From: Collimonas sp. OK242
GTDB taxonomy: Bacteria; Pseudomonadota; Gammaproteobacteria; Burkholderiales; Burkholderiaceae_D
Length of the DNA stretch: 64,000 bases
Assembly (NCBI RefSeq): GCF_900107095.1
Contig: NZ_FNOR01000001.1
Location: 124,001 to 188,000, forward strand
Direction: 5' to 3'
Shown: positions 44,121-52,505 of the stretch, piece by piece
Layout: each line of letters begins with the position of its first letter
How positions within the stretch are numbered: the stretch's first letter is position 1
Position numbers and translations under genes: made by a program
Notes under the pieces: generated by a model
Told to the model about the DNA's origin: nothing
Databases searched by the model: none
The model's input: the letters and a program-made list of their open reading frames with translations, nothing else

Positions 44121-45356
44121 ATGCCAATAAGCGACACGATTGAAGGTATTTACCGCAGCGAATCGCGACGCGTATTCGCCACCTTGATTCGTCTGCTGGG
44201 CGACTTCGACACGGCCGAAGAAGCCTTGCAAGAAGCATTCAAAGCTGCGCTCGAGCAATGGCCGCGCGACGGCATTCCGGACAAGCCGGTGCCGTGGCTG
44301 GTATCGGCAGGGCGCTTCAAGGCGATTGACGGCATCCGTCGCGCAGCAAGATTCACCGCCTATGACGAGGTGGCCGAAACGATAGCGGCGATTGCCGACG
44401 AGACGCCGGCCCTGGACGAGCGCGAACATGTCGAGGATGATCGCTTGCGCCTGATTTTCACTTGCTGCCATCCCTCGCTGGCGCCGGATGCGCAGATTGC
44501 GCTGACCTTGCGCGAGGTCTGCGGCCTGACCACCGAAGAGATCGCGCACGCTTTCCTGACTCCCGCAACCACGCTGGCGCAACGGATTGTCCGCGCCAAA
44601 GCCAAGATCCGCGATGCCCGCATTCCGTACCAGATTCCAGGCCGCGACGAATTGCCTGCGCGTCTTGAGACGGTCTTGCGCGTCATCTACCTGGTTTTTA
44701 ACGAAGGCTATTCCGCCTCTTCGGGAACGACGCTGACCCGCCATGATTTGTCGCAAGAAGCGATTCGCCTGACGCGCCTCTTGCTGGAGCTGCTGCCCGA
44801 ACCCGAAGTGATGAGTCTGCTGGCCTTGATGCTGTTGCATGAATCGCGCCGCGCCGCGCGCAGTTCCGCGAACGGCGACCTGGTGCCGCTGGACGAACAG
44901 GACCGGACTTTATGGAACGCGGAACACATAGCCGAAGGTTCCGCCTTGGTGGCGCGCGCCTTCTCAACGGGGCGTTTCGGAAGCTATGCGTTGCAGGCTG
45001 CGATTTCAGCCGTCCATGCAGAAGCCCGCCATGCCGACAGCACCGACTGGGAACAAATCGTCGGCCTGTACGACGCTTTGCTGCGGCTGGAACCTACGCC
45101 GGTGATCGAATTGAACCGCGCGGTGGCGGTCGCCATGCATCAGGGGCCGGCAGCCGGGCTGGCCCTGGTAGATAAGTTGCTTGCGGGTGGCCAGTTGCAA
45201 AATTATCATCTGGCGCATGCGGCCCAGGCCGATTTGCACCGGCGCCTGGGGCACGTTGCGGAAGCACGTGCCGCCTACGGGCGCGCGCTGGCTCTGACCA
45301 GGCAGGAGCCGGAACGCCGATTTCTGCATCGGCGTCTGGCTGGCTTACCGGATTAG
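44121..45356 (+). CDS. ECF42-type RNA polymerase sigma factor
   Basis: A 411-residue sigma-70-like factor. Sigma-2 is near residues 8-75 (DTAEEALQEAFKAALEQWP), sigma-4 near 105-160 (LTLREVCGLTTEEIAHAFL) and a long C-terminal helical/TPR domain (DUF6596) fills about 180-410. This architecture and the downstream YciI/DGPF and PhnB genes are those of ECF42. The family has no anti-sigma factor gene, and the C-terminal domain is thought to control activity. Signal and target genes remain unclear. Confidence 0.9.
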   Translation: MPISDTIEGIYRSESRRVFATLIRLLGDFDTAEEALQEAFKAALEQWPRDGIPDKPVPWLVSAGRFKAIDGIRRAARFTAYDEVAETIAAIADETPALDEREHVEDDRLRLIFTCCHPSLAPDAQIALTLREVCGLTTEEIAHAFLTPATTLAQRIVRAKAKIRDARIPYQIPGRDELPARLETVLRVIYLVFNEGYSASSGTTLTRHDLSQEAIRLTRLLLELLPEPEVMSLLALMLLHESRRAARSSANGDLVPLDEQDRTLWNAEHIAEGSALVARAFSTGRFGSYALQAAISAVHAEARHADSTDWEQIVGLYDALLRLEPTPVIELNRAVAVAMHQGPAAGLALVDKLLAGGQLQNYHLAHAAQADLHRRLGHVAEARAAYGRALALTRQEPERRFLHRRLAGLPD

Positions 45357-45405
45357 TAACCTTTCGTTGCGTTTGCTGGTGGCGGCAAAATAAAAATATC
45401 GACGT

Positions 45406-45457
45406 AGTTGTCGATTAGTTGTCGATCGGTTGTCGATTTCGCCCTTCGTGGTTCGAC
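45406..45457 (+). promoter_or_regulatory. Candidate ECF42 promoter with three phased TTGTCGAT repeats
   Basis: An 11-bp unit (A/G)GTTGTCGAT(T/C) occurs three times in tandem at 45406-45416, 45417-45427 and 45428-45438. The last TGTCGA (45431-45436) is followed after 17 bp by CGAC at 45454-45457. As I recall, TGTCGA in the -35 and CGA(C/T) in the -10 are the published ECF42 signature. The promoter lies about 90 bp before the YciI gene. The two extra copies are unexplained. Confidence 0.65.
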
Positions 45458-45546
45458 TATCTAATGTAAATGCTTATGAAGCGACGCCTGCGGGGCACTG
45501 CACCGCAGGCTGTCATCCACCGATGTCCATCCATCTATTGGAGACC

Positions 45547-45912
45547 ATGATGAACTATTTGTGCCTCGTCTATCTTGCCCAGGACAAGCTGCATGCCTGT
45601 CCTGACAGCGTCTGTTTTGCGTACGGGGAGGAACTGCGCAACAGCGGCCATTACATCGCCGGACAAGCGCTGCAGTCGACCGACACCGCGACCACCTTGC
45701 GCGTACGCAACGGCCAGCTCTCCCTGACCGACGGCCCGTTCGCTGAAACCAAGGAGCAGCTGGCGGGATTCTACATGATCGAAGCCAAGGATCTCAACGA
45801 GGCGATCCACCTGGCCTCGAAAATCCCGCCTGCGCGGTTTGGCAGCATAGAGGTGCGCCCGGTGCGGGAGCTCGAGGTTAGCGGCACGGCATCGACTCAA
45901 GTAGCCGTCTAA
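45547..45912 (+). CDS. YciI/DGPF-domain protein
   Basis: A 121-residue protein with the YCII-related ferredoxin-like fold. It contains [29 protein letters not shown], which has the DGPF signature. Members are small dimeric proteins that may act as enzymes or sensors. It is the regular partner of ECF42 sigma factors. The start is one of two adjacent ATGs (45547 and 45550) behind TTGGAG at 45538-45543. Confidence 0.88.
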   Translation: MMNYLCLVYLAQDKLHACPDSVCFAYGEELRNSGHYIAGQALQSTDTATTLRVRNGQLSLTDGPFAETKEQLAGFYMIEAKDLNEAIHLASKIPPARFGSIEVRPVRELEVSGTASTQVAV

Positions 45913-45980
45913 AGTTGATTTGGCTGCAGCGCCTTTCCTCAGGAATTGCGCAAGCTCTGAACGAGATAAGGAGCAAGAAA

Positions 45981-46454
45981 ATGCAAAAAATTACGCCATT
46001 CCTGTGGTTTGACGGCAAAGCCGAGGAAGCAATGAATTTTTATACCTCGATTTTCAAGGACGCGAAAGTCGGCAACATCATGCGCTACGGCGCTGCCGGA
46101 CCGGGCCCCAAGGGCGCCGTGATGTCCGCCACATTCCAGCTGCATGGCCAGGATTTCATCGCCTTGAACGGCGGGCCGCAATTCAGTTTTACGCCCGCCA
46201 TTTCATTCTTCGTGAATTGCGAGACACAGGAAGAAGTCGATGAACTGTGGGGCAGGTTTTCCGAAGGCGGAGAATCGCAGAGGTGCGGCTGGATCAAGGA
46301 CAAGTTCGGCCTTTGCTGGCAAATCATTCCGACCATTTTGGGTGAACTGCTGCAAGACAAGGATACGCAAAAATCGCAAAGAGTCATGCAGGCGATGATG
46401 AAGATGGACAAGATCGACATCAAACTCCTGAAACAAGCTTACGAACAGCAATGA
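45981..46454 (+). CDS. PhnB-like VOC-superfamily protein
   Basis: A 157-residue protein. [39 protein letters not shown] and [11 protein letters not shown] fit the PhnB/3-demethylubiquinone methyltransferase-like group of VOC proteins. Most members have no known activity. AAGGAG at 45968-45973 precedes the ATG. It follows the YciI gene by 68 bp and is a usual member of ECF42 target operons. Confidence 0.86.
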   Translation: MQKITPFLWFDGKAEEAMNFYTSIFKDAKVGNIMRYGAAGPGPKGAVMSATFQLHGQDFIALNGGPQFSFTPAISFFVNCETQEEVDELWGRFSEGGESQRCGWIKDKFGLCWQIIPTILGELLQDKDTQKSQRVMQAMMKMDKIDIKLLKQAYEQQ

Positions 46455-46666
46455 GGATGCAAGCCGCCGCGCCCCGGTTTAGTTGAGCAGCGGGTGTTCT
46501 GACGCGTAGGAATCGTGATTTGGTTTGATCAGTTGAGTGCCGGCGTCACCGATGTGCCGGGTTTGCGCCCACTGAACTCATCCACAGCCCAAAGCAGACG
46601 CCTCGCTTGCAGTCTGTCGATGCGAAGCAGCACCATTTCCATAACCATCATGTTAATATACGTTTT

Positions 46667-46688
46667 ATATATATTTCATATATATTTC
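46667..46688. repeat. Perfect 11-bp tandem repeat upstream of the ParD-like gene
   Basis: ATATATATTTC occurs twice head to tail (46667-46677 and 46678-46688), ending 17 bp before the ParD-like ATG. An 11-bp period is one helical turn, so the repeats would present the same face to a ribbon-helix-helix protein. They overlap the likely promoter. Confidence 0.7.
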
Positions 46689-46705
46689 ATGTAAATGGAC
46701 ATCAT

Positions 46706-46933
46706 ATGGGAATCGTCAAAATCACTGAGCAGATGCATGCGAATCTGCGTCTCACAAGCGGCGCAATGAGCCGCTCAATCAACTCGCAAGCCGAGCACTG
46801 GCTTCGCGTCGGCATGATGGCGGAGTTGAATCCTGGTCTTTGTTATAACGATATCTGCCAAAAACTGATAGAGGCGGAACAGCAAGCTGCGGAATCGCCC
46901 CAGGAAATCACCCTGTCACTTGAGAAATCATGA
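46706..46933 (+). CDS. ParD-like ribbon-helix-helix protein
   Basis: A 75-residue protein of the ParD_like family. It has an N-terminal RHH strand (GIVKITEQMHANLRLTS), a SRSINSQAEHWLRVGMMAE helix and a Glu/Gln-rich tail. It resembles antitoxins, but the next gene is a methionine aminopeptidase and not a toxin. The stop overlaps the map start as ATGA. I chose the ATG at 46706; the frame is open to 46607. Confidence 0.85.
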   Translation: MGIVKITEQMHANLRLTSGAMSRSINSQAEHWLRVGMMAELNPGLCYNDICQKLIEAEQQAAESPQEITLSLEKS

Positions 46934-47727
46934 TGGCCGCTCAAGTTGAAATCAAGACGCCTTCCGATATTGCGATGCTACGGAAGGCCGGCGCATTGGC
47001 GGCAGACGTCCTAAGCATGATTGCCGAACACGTTAGGCCCGGAATCACGACCAATGAGCTGGACCAGCTATGTCACGATTACATCGTAGATGTTCTTAAA
47101 GCAGTGCCAGTCAATATCGGCTATAACGGCTACCCTAAAACGGTCTGCACGTCGGTCAATCATGTCATCTGCCATGGCATACCTTCGGACAAGGCATTGA
47201 AGAATGGGGATATCGTCAATATCGACGTTGCATTAACGAAGGACGGATGGCATGGGGATACAAGTCGCATGTATTGTGTGGGCCAGCCCAATATCTTGTC
47301 TAAACGCTTGGTGAATGCGACTTACGAAGCGATGCGTGCAGGAATTCTCGCAGTAAGACCGGGAGCAACGTTAGGCGATATCGGTTATGCCATTCAATCA
47401 GTAGCGCATAGGGAAGGTTTCAGCGTGGTCCGCGAGTATTGTGGCCACGGTATTGGCAAGGTGTACCACGACGAACCGCAGGTGCTGCACTACGGTCAGC
47501 CGGGCGAAGGTCTGACGCTTCAACCGGGGATGGTATTCACGATTGAACCAATGATTAACGCGGGCAAACGACATTCAAAAGAATTGCCGGACGGATGGAC
47601 CGTCGTTACCAAGGACCACTCCCTATCTGCCCAATGGGAGCACATGGTTGCAGTGACAGAAACGGGCTTTGACGTTCTGACGCTGTGGCCTGATGGATTC
47701 GGAGATTATTCTCCGTTCGTCCCCTGA
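46930..47727 (+). CDS. map: Type I methionine aminopeptidase paralogue
   Basis: A 265-residue pita-bread-fold metallopeptidase. Substrate-site His is in NHVICHGIPS. The metal ligands are Asp in NIDVALTKDGWHGDTSRMY (two), His in YCGHGIGKVYHDEP, Glu in FTIEPMI and Glu in QWEHMVAVTE. The enzyme removes N-terminal Met. Being second in a ParD-like operon, it is likely an accessory copy with conditional expression rather than the essential housekeeping gene near rpsB. Confidence 0.92.
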   Translation: MMAAQVEIKTPSDIAMLRKAGALAADVLSMIAEHVRPGITTNELDQLCHDYIVDVLKAVPVNIGYNGYPKTVCTSVNHVICHGIPSDKALKNGDIVNIDVALTKDGWHGDTSRMYCVGQPNILSKRLVNATYEAMRAGILAVRPGATLGDIGYAIQSVAHREGFSVVREYCGHGIGKVYHDEPQVLHYGQPGEGLTLQPGMVFTIEPMINAGKRHSKELPDGWTVVTKDHSLSAQWEHMVAVTETGFDVLTLWPDGFGDYSPFVP

Positions 47728-47914
47728 TTCAAACACTGCACATGTCGTCCATGTCCACAATTGGCCGCCTGCGCCTGTCGTGACCAGCTGCACCCGATCC
47801 ATATTGGCAGGTCAATCTACTCCGAAGCGCTCATTTAATGCGCAAGCTCAGCCGCCGCCCGGCCGGAGCGAAGCTGGGAAAGGGGCGTCGGCTGGAATGC
47901 CTTGTTGGGCTACG

Positions 47915-48187
47915 CTACTCTGCCGTAGTCGGGTCAATTACCGAGGCGACTTCGGAGACCCTGTTTGCAGGGAAGCCCCCTTGCTGGGCATGTTCCCGAA
48001 CTAGCTCTTCATTCGCCGCGATGTAAACGCAGTAGATCTTGTCGCCAGTGACATAGCTTTGGAGCCATTGAATCTGTGGTCCCATCTTGCTTAGGACGCC
48101 GCACGATTTCTGCGAAATGGCTCGGAGTTCTTGCTCTGATAACTTCCCGGCACCGGGAATATCACGCTCAATGACGTACTTTGGCAT
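47915..48187 (-). CDS. DUF4242 domain protein
   Basis: A 90-residue ferredoxin-like protein starting MPKYVIERDIPGAGKLSEQEL and ending in GGFPANRVSEVASVIDP, typical of DUF4242. Members often occur with stress genes but have no known role. I chose the ATG at 48187; the open frame reaches 48280. It stands alone. The 187 bp between it and map show no other gene. Confidence 0.82.
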   Translation of the reverse strand: MPKYVIERDIPGAGKLSEQELRAISQKSCGVLSKMGPQIQWLQSYVTGDKIYCVYIAANEELVREHAQQGGFPANRVSEVASVIDPTTAE

Positions 48188-48428
48188 AGCACTCTCCTCA
48201 TGATGATTTCCGAGCGAGCACCACACTCGCCGGCCCCACTCGTCACACACGTCGTGACACCTAATAGTTATACACCACACCGGTCGGAATTGTTAAAATT
48301 ATCAGAACATGCCGATGCGCAATAACTGCTTGGTTCGTTGTGAAACTCTTGGCTTAAATGCGTGTCGGTATCGGCCGCACCCTGACGCCGAAACGTGAAA
48401 TCGATTGAGCGTGTCTTCCAGCCTGGGA

Positions 48429-50090
48429 TTACCTTGCATTCCCTGCGGGCGCTGCAGTTTTTGCCTGTGCCCGCCATTTTTTCAAGTACTGATCGAGCAG
48501 GGCGGTGTGATGTATTTGCGGTTCTGAATGGCTAACTTCAGAGGATTTTCCGGCGGCCTTGATGTCATCGTTTTCCCAGCTTGTGACCAGTGCCTTGGCT
48601 TTATCGAAAGCTTCGCTGAAGGATGCGCTGCCAGGCAAGGATCTTTGGAAAAAAGCTTTGCCGAAGTAAGTGAAGTCGTTGTCATCGGCACATCCGAAGG
48701 AGGTTCGGTCCTGGCGTGCGGCGGCAATCACCATGGTGTGTTCGTCTTTTAAGGGCTGGATGAAACCACCCGCGTAGCAGGCTGAGACCACGACCACTTT
48801 CCAGCGTATGCCTGATTCAGACAGCAGTTTTCCAAGCTCCTGTGCTTGAAGGTTGCGCAACTCCATGCCATTCTGGGCCAGACTCAATTCATGATCTTTC
48901 GATCCGTGGCTGGTCAGGTACAGGAACAAGATGTCGTTTTCCTTATCCATCCGGCTGGCGATGACGTTCAGGCTTTCGCGGATGCTGGTCACTGTCGCCA
49001 TCGGCGCCTGGGCTACAGTATTGCGGCTGTTCACCAGCACTATGGAACGTCCGCGGGTGCCGAAATCGCGGTCAAACTGCTTGCGGACAAAATCTGTCTC
49101 GCGGTGAAATACTTCTTGCGACCCGTCGCCGGCTACAGCCAGCAGATACAGATTGATCTTGCCGGGTTCATGCGGCGCAATGGCTGCCAGAGCCTTGTCG
49201 AGCAGGGCGCGTTGATTGTATAAGGCGGTTTCTATATTCACCCTGGTTTGCGTTTCAGCTGTCTTGTTTTCCAGGACGCCGTAACTCCAGGTGCCGCTGT
49301 CCTCGGTGCGGCCATCCTTTTGGGGCGCAGCGTAAGTAAGGACGCCTTCACCCTCATACATGCCATAGGCAAAATTTCCGGTGTACTGATCGCCGTTGGC
49401 ATTCCGGTAAATCCCTTGCCCGTGATATTTCCAGTTTTTGAACTCGCCTACATAGCTGCTGCCGTCCTTGCCGATGTAGCGTGCTTTTCCGGTCAGCCGG
49501 CCGTCGGCAAAGATGCCCTCATAGATATTGCCGCCTGCATCGGTAAGCCGGCCGCCGCCTTGAGGGCGCCATTTCTTGAAAGCGCCGACATAGCGAGAAC
49601 CTTTGTGCACCTGGTAGATGCCGTACCCCGTGAACTCTCCTTTGTCGAATTCCCCTTCGTAGGATTCTTCATCCTTTACTTCAAATCGCCCTTTGCCTTG
49701 ATATTGCCCGTTGGCGAATTCACCTGCGTAGGTGCGTCCGTCCTGGTACTTTATTTCACCTTTGCCGGCGTATGTTCCTTGCTTGAATTCGCCGTCGTAC
49801 AGATAGCCGGTATCTGAACGGTATTTTCCTTTTCCCGAAAACAGGCCTTTGTCAAAGGCGCCTTCGTAGCTGGCGCCGGTCGCCCATTCTATTTTTCCCT
49901 GGCCCTGCATCTTGCCGTCCGCGAGCTGGCCATAATATTGGCCGCCGTCCGCGGTGATCGCATTCGGTGCAGGTGATGTAGCAGCGGCGTTGGCGATCAT
50001 CAATCCCGAGAAAAATACGCATGCCGTAGCTGCGGTCGCGCTTGCGAGTATGAGCCTGCGGCAGCGATTGCCTTTGATATTTTCATGCAT
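48429..50090 (-). CDS. Exported MORN-repeat protein with C13 (legumain/caspase-like) peptidase domain
   Basis: A 553-residue protein. A signal peptide or anchor covers residues 10-36. About nine MORN repeats follow (residues 52-250, of the type YxGEFxxGxxxGKG). A linker leads to a C13-type peptidase domain (about 310-505) with catalytic His395 in YLTSHGSKD and Cys438 in VVSACYAGGF, and a basic tail. C13 enzymes include legumain and GPI transamidase, and cut or transfer after Asn/Asp. Such MORN-C13 fusions are rare or little studied in bacteria. The target is unknown. I chose the ATG at 50090; the frame is open to 50189. Confidence 0.85.
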   Translation of the reverse strand: MHENIKGNRCRRLILASATAATACVFFSGLMIANAAATSPAPNAITADGGQYYGQLADGKMQGQGKIEWATGASYEGAFDKGLFSGKGKYRSDTGYLYDGEFKQGTYAGKGEIKYQDGRTYAGEFANGQYQGKGRFEVKDEESYEGEFDKGEFTGYGIYQVHKGSRYVGAFKKWRPQGGGRLTDAGGNIYEGIFADGRLTGKARYIGKDGSSYVGEFKNWKYHGQGIYRNANGDQYTGNFAYGMYEGEGVLTYAAPQKDGRTEDSGTWSYGVLENKTAETQTRVNIETALYNQRALLDKALAAIAPHEPGKINLYLLAVAGDGSQEVFHRETDFVRKQFDRDFGTRGRSIVLVNSRNTVAQAPMATVTSIRESLNVIASRMDKENDILFLYLTSHGSKDHELSLAQNGMELRNLQAQELGKLLSESGIRWKVVVVSACYAGGFIQPLKDEHTMVIAAARQDRTSFGCADDNDFTYFGKAFFQRSLPGSASFSEAFDKAKALVTSWENDDIKAAGKSSEVSHSEPQIHHTALLDQYLKKWRAQAKTAAPAGNAR

Positions 50091-50355
50091 ACGTTTTCCC
50101 GTTTCCCAAAATTTTGACTGTCGCAAGTTGCTGGATGGAAATCTAACATGAAATGTTGTCTTTTTGTATAAAATCCTGTTCGGCAACAAACATGTTGGCT
50201 CATGGTGCGTCCCACACTGGTGGTTGCCAAGGTCCTGGTGGAATTGTTGCTCTGTGCACTACCGAACATACAGGCGCTTTGGCGGTCTATACTCAAAACA
50301 AATATTCAGTATGCCGACGCTTTTTTAGCAGCTAAACCAGCCTTGGAATTTCAGT
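50091..50355. promoter_or_regulatory. Divergent promoter region before the MORN-C13 and Crp/Fnr genes
   Basis: This 265-bp stretch lies between divergent genes and holds no further gene. No clear CRP/FNR-type palindrome is visible. The middle part contains short open frames without ribosome binding sites. Confidence 0.4.
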
Positions 50356-51075
50356 ATGGACAACTCACCGGATCCCAGGAAAAACCGTTTACTGGCCGCG
50401 CTTCCGGACGCTGAGTGGGGGCGCTGGCTGCCGCAACTGGAAGCCGTCGAGATGCCGCTCGGCCAAGTGCTGTACGAATCGGGCAGCACGCTGAGCTATG
50501 TCTATTTCCCGACCACTTCCATCGTTTCGCTGTTGTATCTGCTGGAAAACGGCGCCTCGGCCGAGATCGCCGTGGTGGGCAACGAGGGCATCGTCGGCGT
50601 TTCCCTGTTCATGGGTGGTGAATCCACCCCTAGCCGGGCGGTGGTGCAAAGCGCCGGCCAGGGTTTTCGGTTGGGAGCGCGGGTAATGAAGGAGGAGTTC
50701 AACCGCGCCGGCCCGGTGCTGCACCTGCTGTTGCGCTATACCCAGGCTCTGATCACGCAGATGTCGCAGACCGCAGTGTGCAACCGGCACCATACGCTGG
50801 ACCAGCAGCTATGCCGCTGGCTGCTGTTAAGCCTGGATCGCCTGCAGGGCAACGATCTGGTGATGACGCAGGAACTGATCGCCAACATGCTCGGCGTACG
50901 TCGCGAAGGCGTTACCGAGGCAGCAGGAAGTTTGCAGACGGCTGGACTGATTCGCTATGTGCGCGGACACATCACAGTGTTGGACCGGGCCGGGCTGGAA
51001 CAACGCACGTGCGAATGCTATGCAGTGGTGAAGAAGGAGTGCGACCGGCTGCTCCCCGATAAGTTGGCAATCTGA
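50356..51075 (+). CDS. Crp/Fnr-family regulator (copy 1)
   Basis: A 239-residue regulator. The N-terminal cyclic-nucleotide-type barrel (about 20-130) includes VYFPTTSIVSLLYLLENG and AVVGNEGIVGVSLFMGG, and the winged helix (about 155-225) includes TQELIANMLGVRREGVTEAAG. No Cys cluster for an Fe-S centre exists in the N-terminus, so it is not a classic FNR. The effector is unknown. A paralogue follows 200 bp later on the same strand. Confidence 0.88.
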   Translation: MDNSPDPRKNRLLAALPDAEWGRWLPQLEAVEMPLGQVLYESGSTLSYVYFPTTSIVSLLYLLENGASAEIAVVGNEGIVGVSLFMGGESTPSRAVVQSAGQGFRLGARVMKEEFNRAGPVLHLLLRYTQALITQMSQTAVCNRHHTLDQQLCRWLLLSLDRLQGNDLVMTQELIANMLGVRREGVTEAAGSLQTAGLIRYVRGHITVLDRAGLEQRTCECYAVVKKECDRLLPDKLAI

Positions 51076-51275
51076 ATCAAGACCGTCTGCCGGGCCGTTC
51101 TACGCCGGGCGCTCAATTACATTCCCCTATGTGGGCTAACAGACAGTCGGGCGGCAATGCCTGCTGCAAACTGCTGTTACTACCCGACATTGTATTTGCC
51201 AATAACGCGATCTTCATCTCGCTCCGGCCTCCCGCAAATTAAGGTGGTGGGCCGGCAATATACCGGAGAACTGGT

Positions 51276-51965
51276 TTGGGCACCGTCGAGAACCATTTGA
51301 TCGAGCTGCTTCCGCGCAAGGAGCGGGTGCGCCTGCTTGCTGTCAGCGAGTTGATTGAGCTGGAGCAGGGTGAAATATTGTGCGAACCAGGCAAGCCTAT
51401 CCGTCACGTCTATTTCCCCATCGATGCATCGATTTCACTGATGGCGTTGATTGATGGCAGCCTCGGCGTGGAGGTTGGCATGGTGGGACGGGAGGGCATG
51501 CTGGGAGGGCAGATGGCGCTAGGCGTGGCCATGGCGCCGGTGCATGCCGTGGTGCAAAGCCCCGGCACTGTGCGGCGCATAAGTGTCGGCGCTTTCCGTA
51601 GTGAACTCGGGTGCAGCACGGCTTTACAGCGCGGCATGCACAATTATCTGTATGTACGCATGGCGCAGATGGCCACCTCTGCGGCATGCCTGCGTTTTCA
51701 TTTGATCGGACCGCGCCTGGCGCGCTGGCTCTTGATGAGCCAGGATCGCGCGCATTCCGACCACTTCCGCATTACCCATGAATTCCTGGCAACCATGCTC
51801 GGTGTGCGCCGTGAAGGCATCACGGCTGCCGCCAGCGCCTTGCAGCGTGACGGGCTTATAGAGTATCGGCGCGGCAACATCAAGGTGCTTGATCGATCGG
51901 GACTGGAAGCTGCTGCATGCGCTTGCTATGAGGTCGAGCGGAAGGCTTATGCAGCGCTGCTGTAG
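51276..51965 (+). CDS. Crp/Fnr-family regulator (copy 2)
   Basis: A 229-residue paralogue of the preceding gene with the same domains and the shared GVRREGIT recognition helix. The start is TTG at 51276 behind CGGAGAA at 51263-51269, which would lower its translation. It has its own promoter space (200 bp) and ends 105 bp before a convergent lipoprotein gene. Confidence 0.86.
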   Translation: MGTVENHLIELLPRKERVRLLAVSELIELEQGEILCEPGKPIRHVYFPIDASISLMALIDGSLGVEVGMVGREGMLGGQMALGVAMAPVHAVVQSPGTVRRISVGAFRSELGCSTALQRGMHNYLYVRMAQMATSAACLRFHLIGPRLARWLLMSQDRAHSDHFRITHEFLATMLGVRREGITAAASALQRDGLIEYRRGNIKVLDRSGLEAAACACYEVERKAYAALL

Positions 51966-52070
51966 GTAGCACGTACGCAAGCGCGCATGGAAGTGGGCCG
52001 GAGCCTGCAATTTTTATAGCAAGACACTGACAATTTTGTCAGGAGCAGGTGTATCGGCCCTGCCATCCAA

Positions 52071-52289
52071 TCAGCGTTTTCCGGCCTGGTTGCCGATGAC
52101 GCCGCCAACTGCTGCGCCGCCGACGGTGCCAAGGGCGCTACCGTTGGTCAACACAGCACCGCCGACGGCGCCGATGCCGGCGCCGATTGCCGTGTTCTGG
52201 CCACGCCGGGACATGCCGTCACATGCGCTCAGGCTAATTGCCATCAGCAGTGTCATCGCACCGACTGACAGTTTGTGGTTCGTTTTCAT
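52071..52289 (-). CDS. OsmB-like glycine-zipper lipoprotein
   Basis: A 72-residue lipoprotein: signal with lipobox LSAC (Cys24), then a glycine-zipper region (GAGIGAVGGAVLTNGSALG, GGAAVGGVIGNQAGKR). Such small proteins are osmotically or stationary-phase induced outer-membrane lipoproteins. I chose the ATG at 52289, since the upstream frame is Cys-rich shadow. It diverges from the aldolase gene over 216 bp. Confidence 0.82.
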   Translation of the reverse strand: MKTNHKLSVGAMTLLMAISLSACDGMSRRGQNTAIGAGIGAVGGAVLTNGSALGTVGGAAVGGVIGNQAGKR

Positions 52290-52505
52290 GGAGCACCTCT
52301 TTGTTAAATATCGAGTTATAGGTAAATACCTACACCCTGATTCTAAAATAGCCTTAAAACAGCAGTTGGTCGGTGCGGTAGCGCACCTAAGCATGCATTT
52401 TGTGCAGTGTCCGGTGTTGCCGCCAGTTGCCTTGCCGGCGCATTCGTGGCAGCATGTTCCGGAGAACTTTTCGCAGTCTGCAGTCATCACTGGGAGTAAC
52501 CAGCT

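Noticed and set aside
51276-51278. ATG starts downstream for the second Crp/Fnr copy
   Set aside because: Internal ATGs would remove the first strands of the sensor barrel; the TTG has a fitting GGAGAA site.
52027-52042. CTGACAA-TT-TTGTCAG dyad between convergent genes as an intrinsic terminator
   Set aside because: The stem is short, loop-poor and lacks a T-run; too weak to call.
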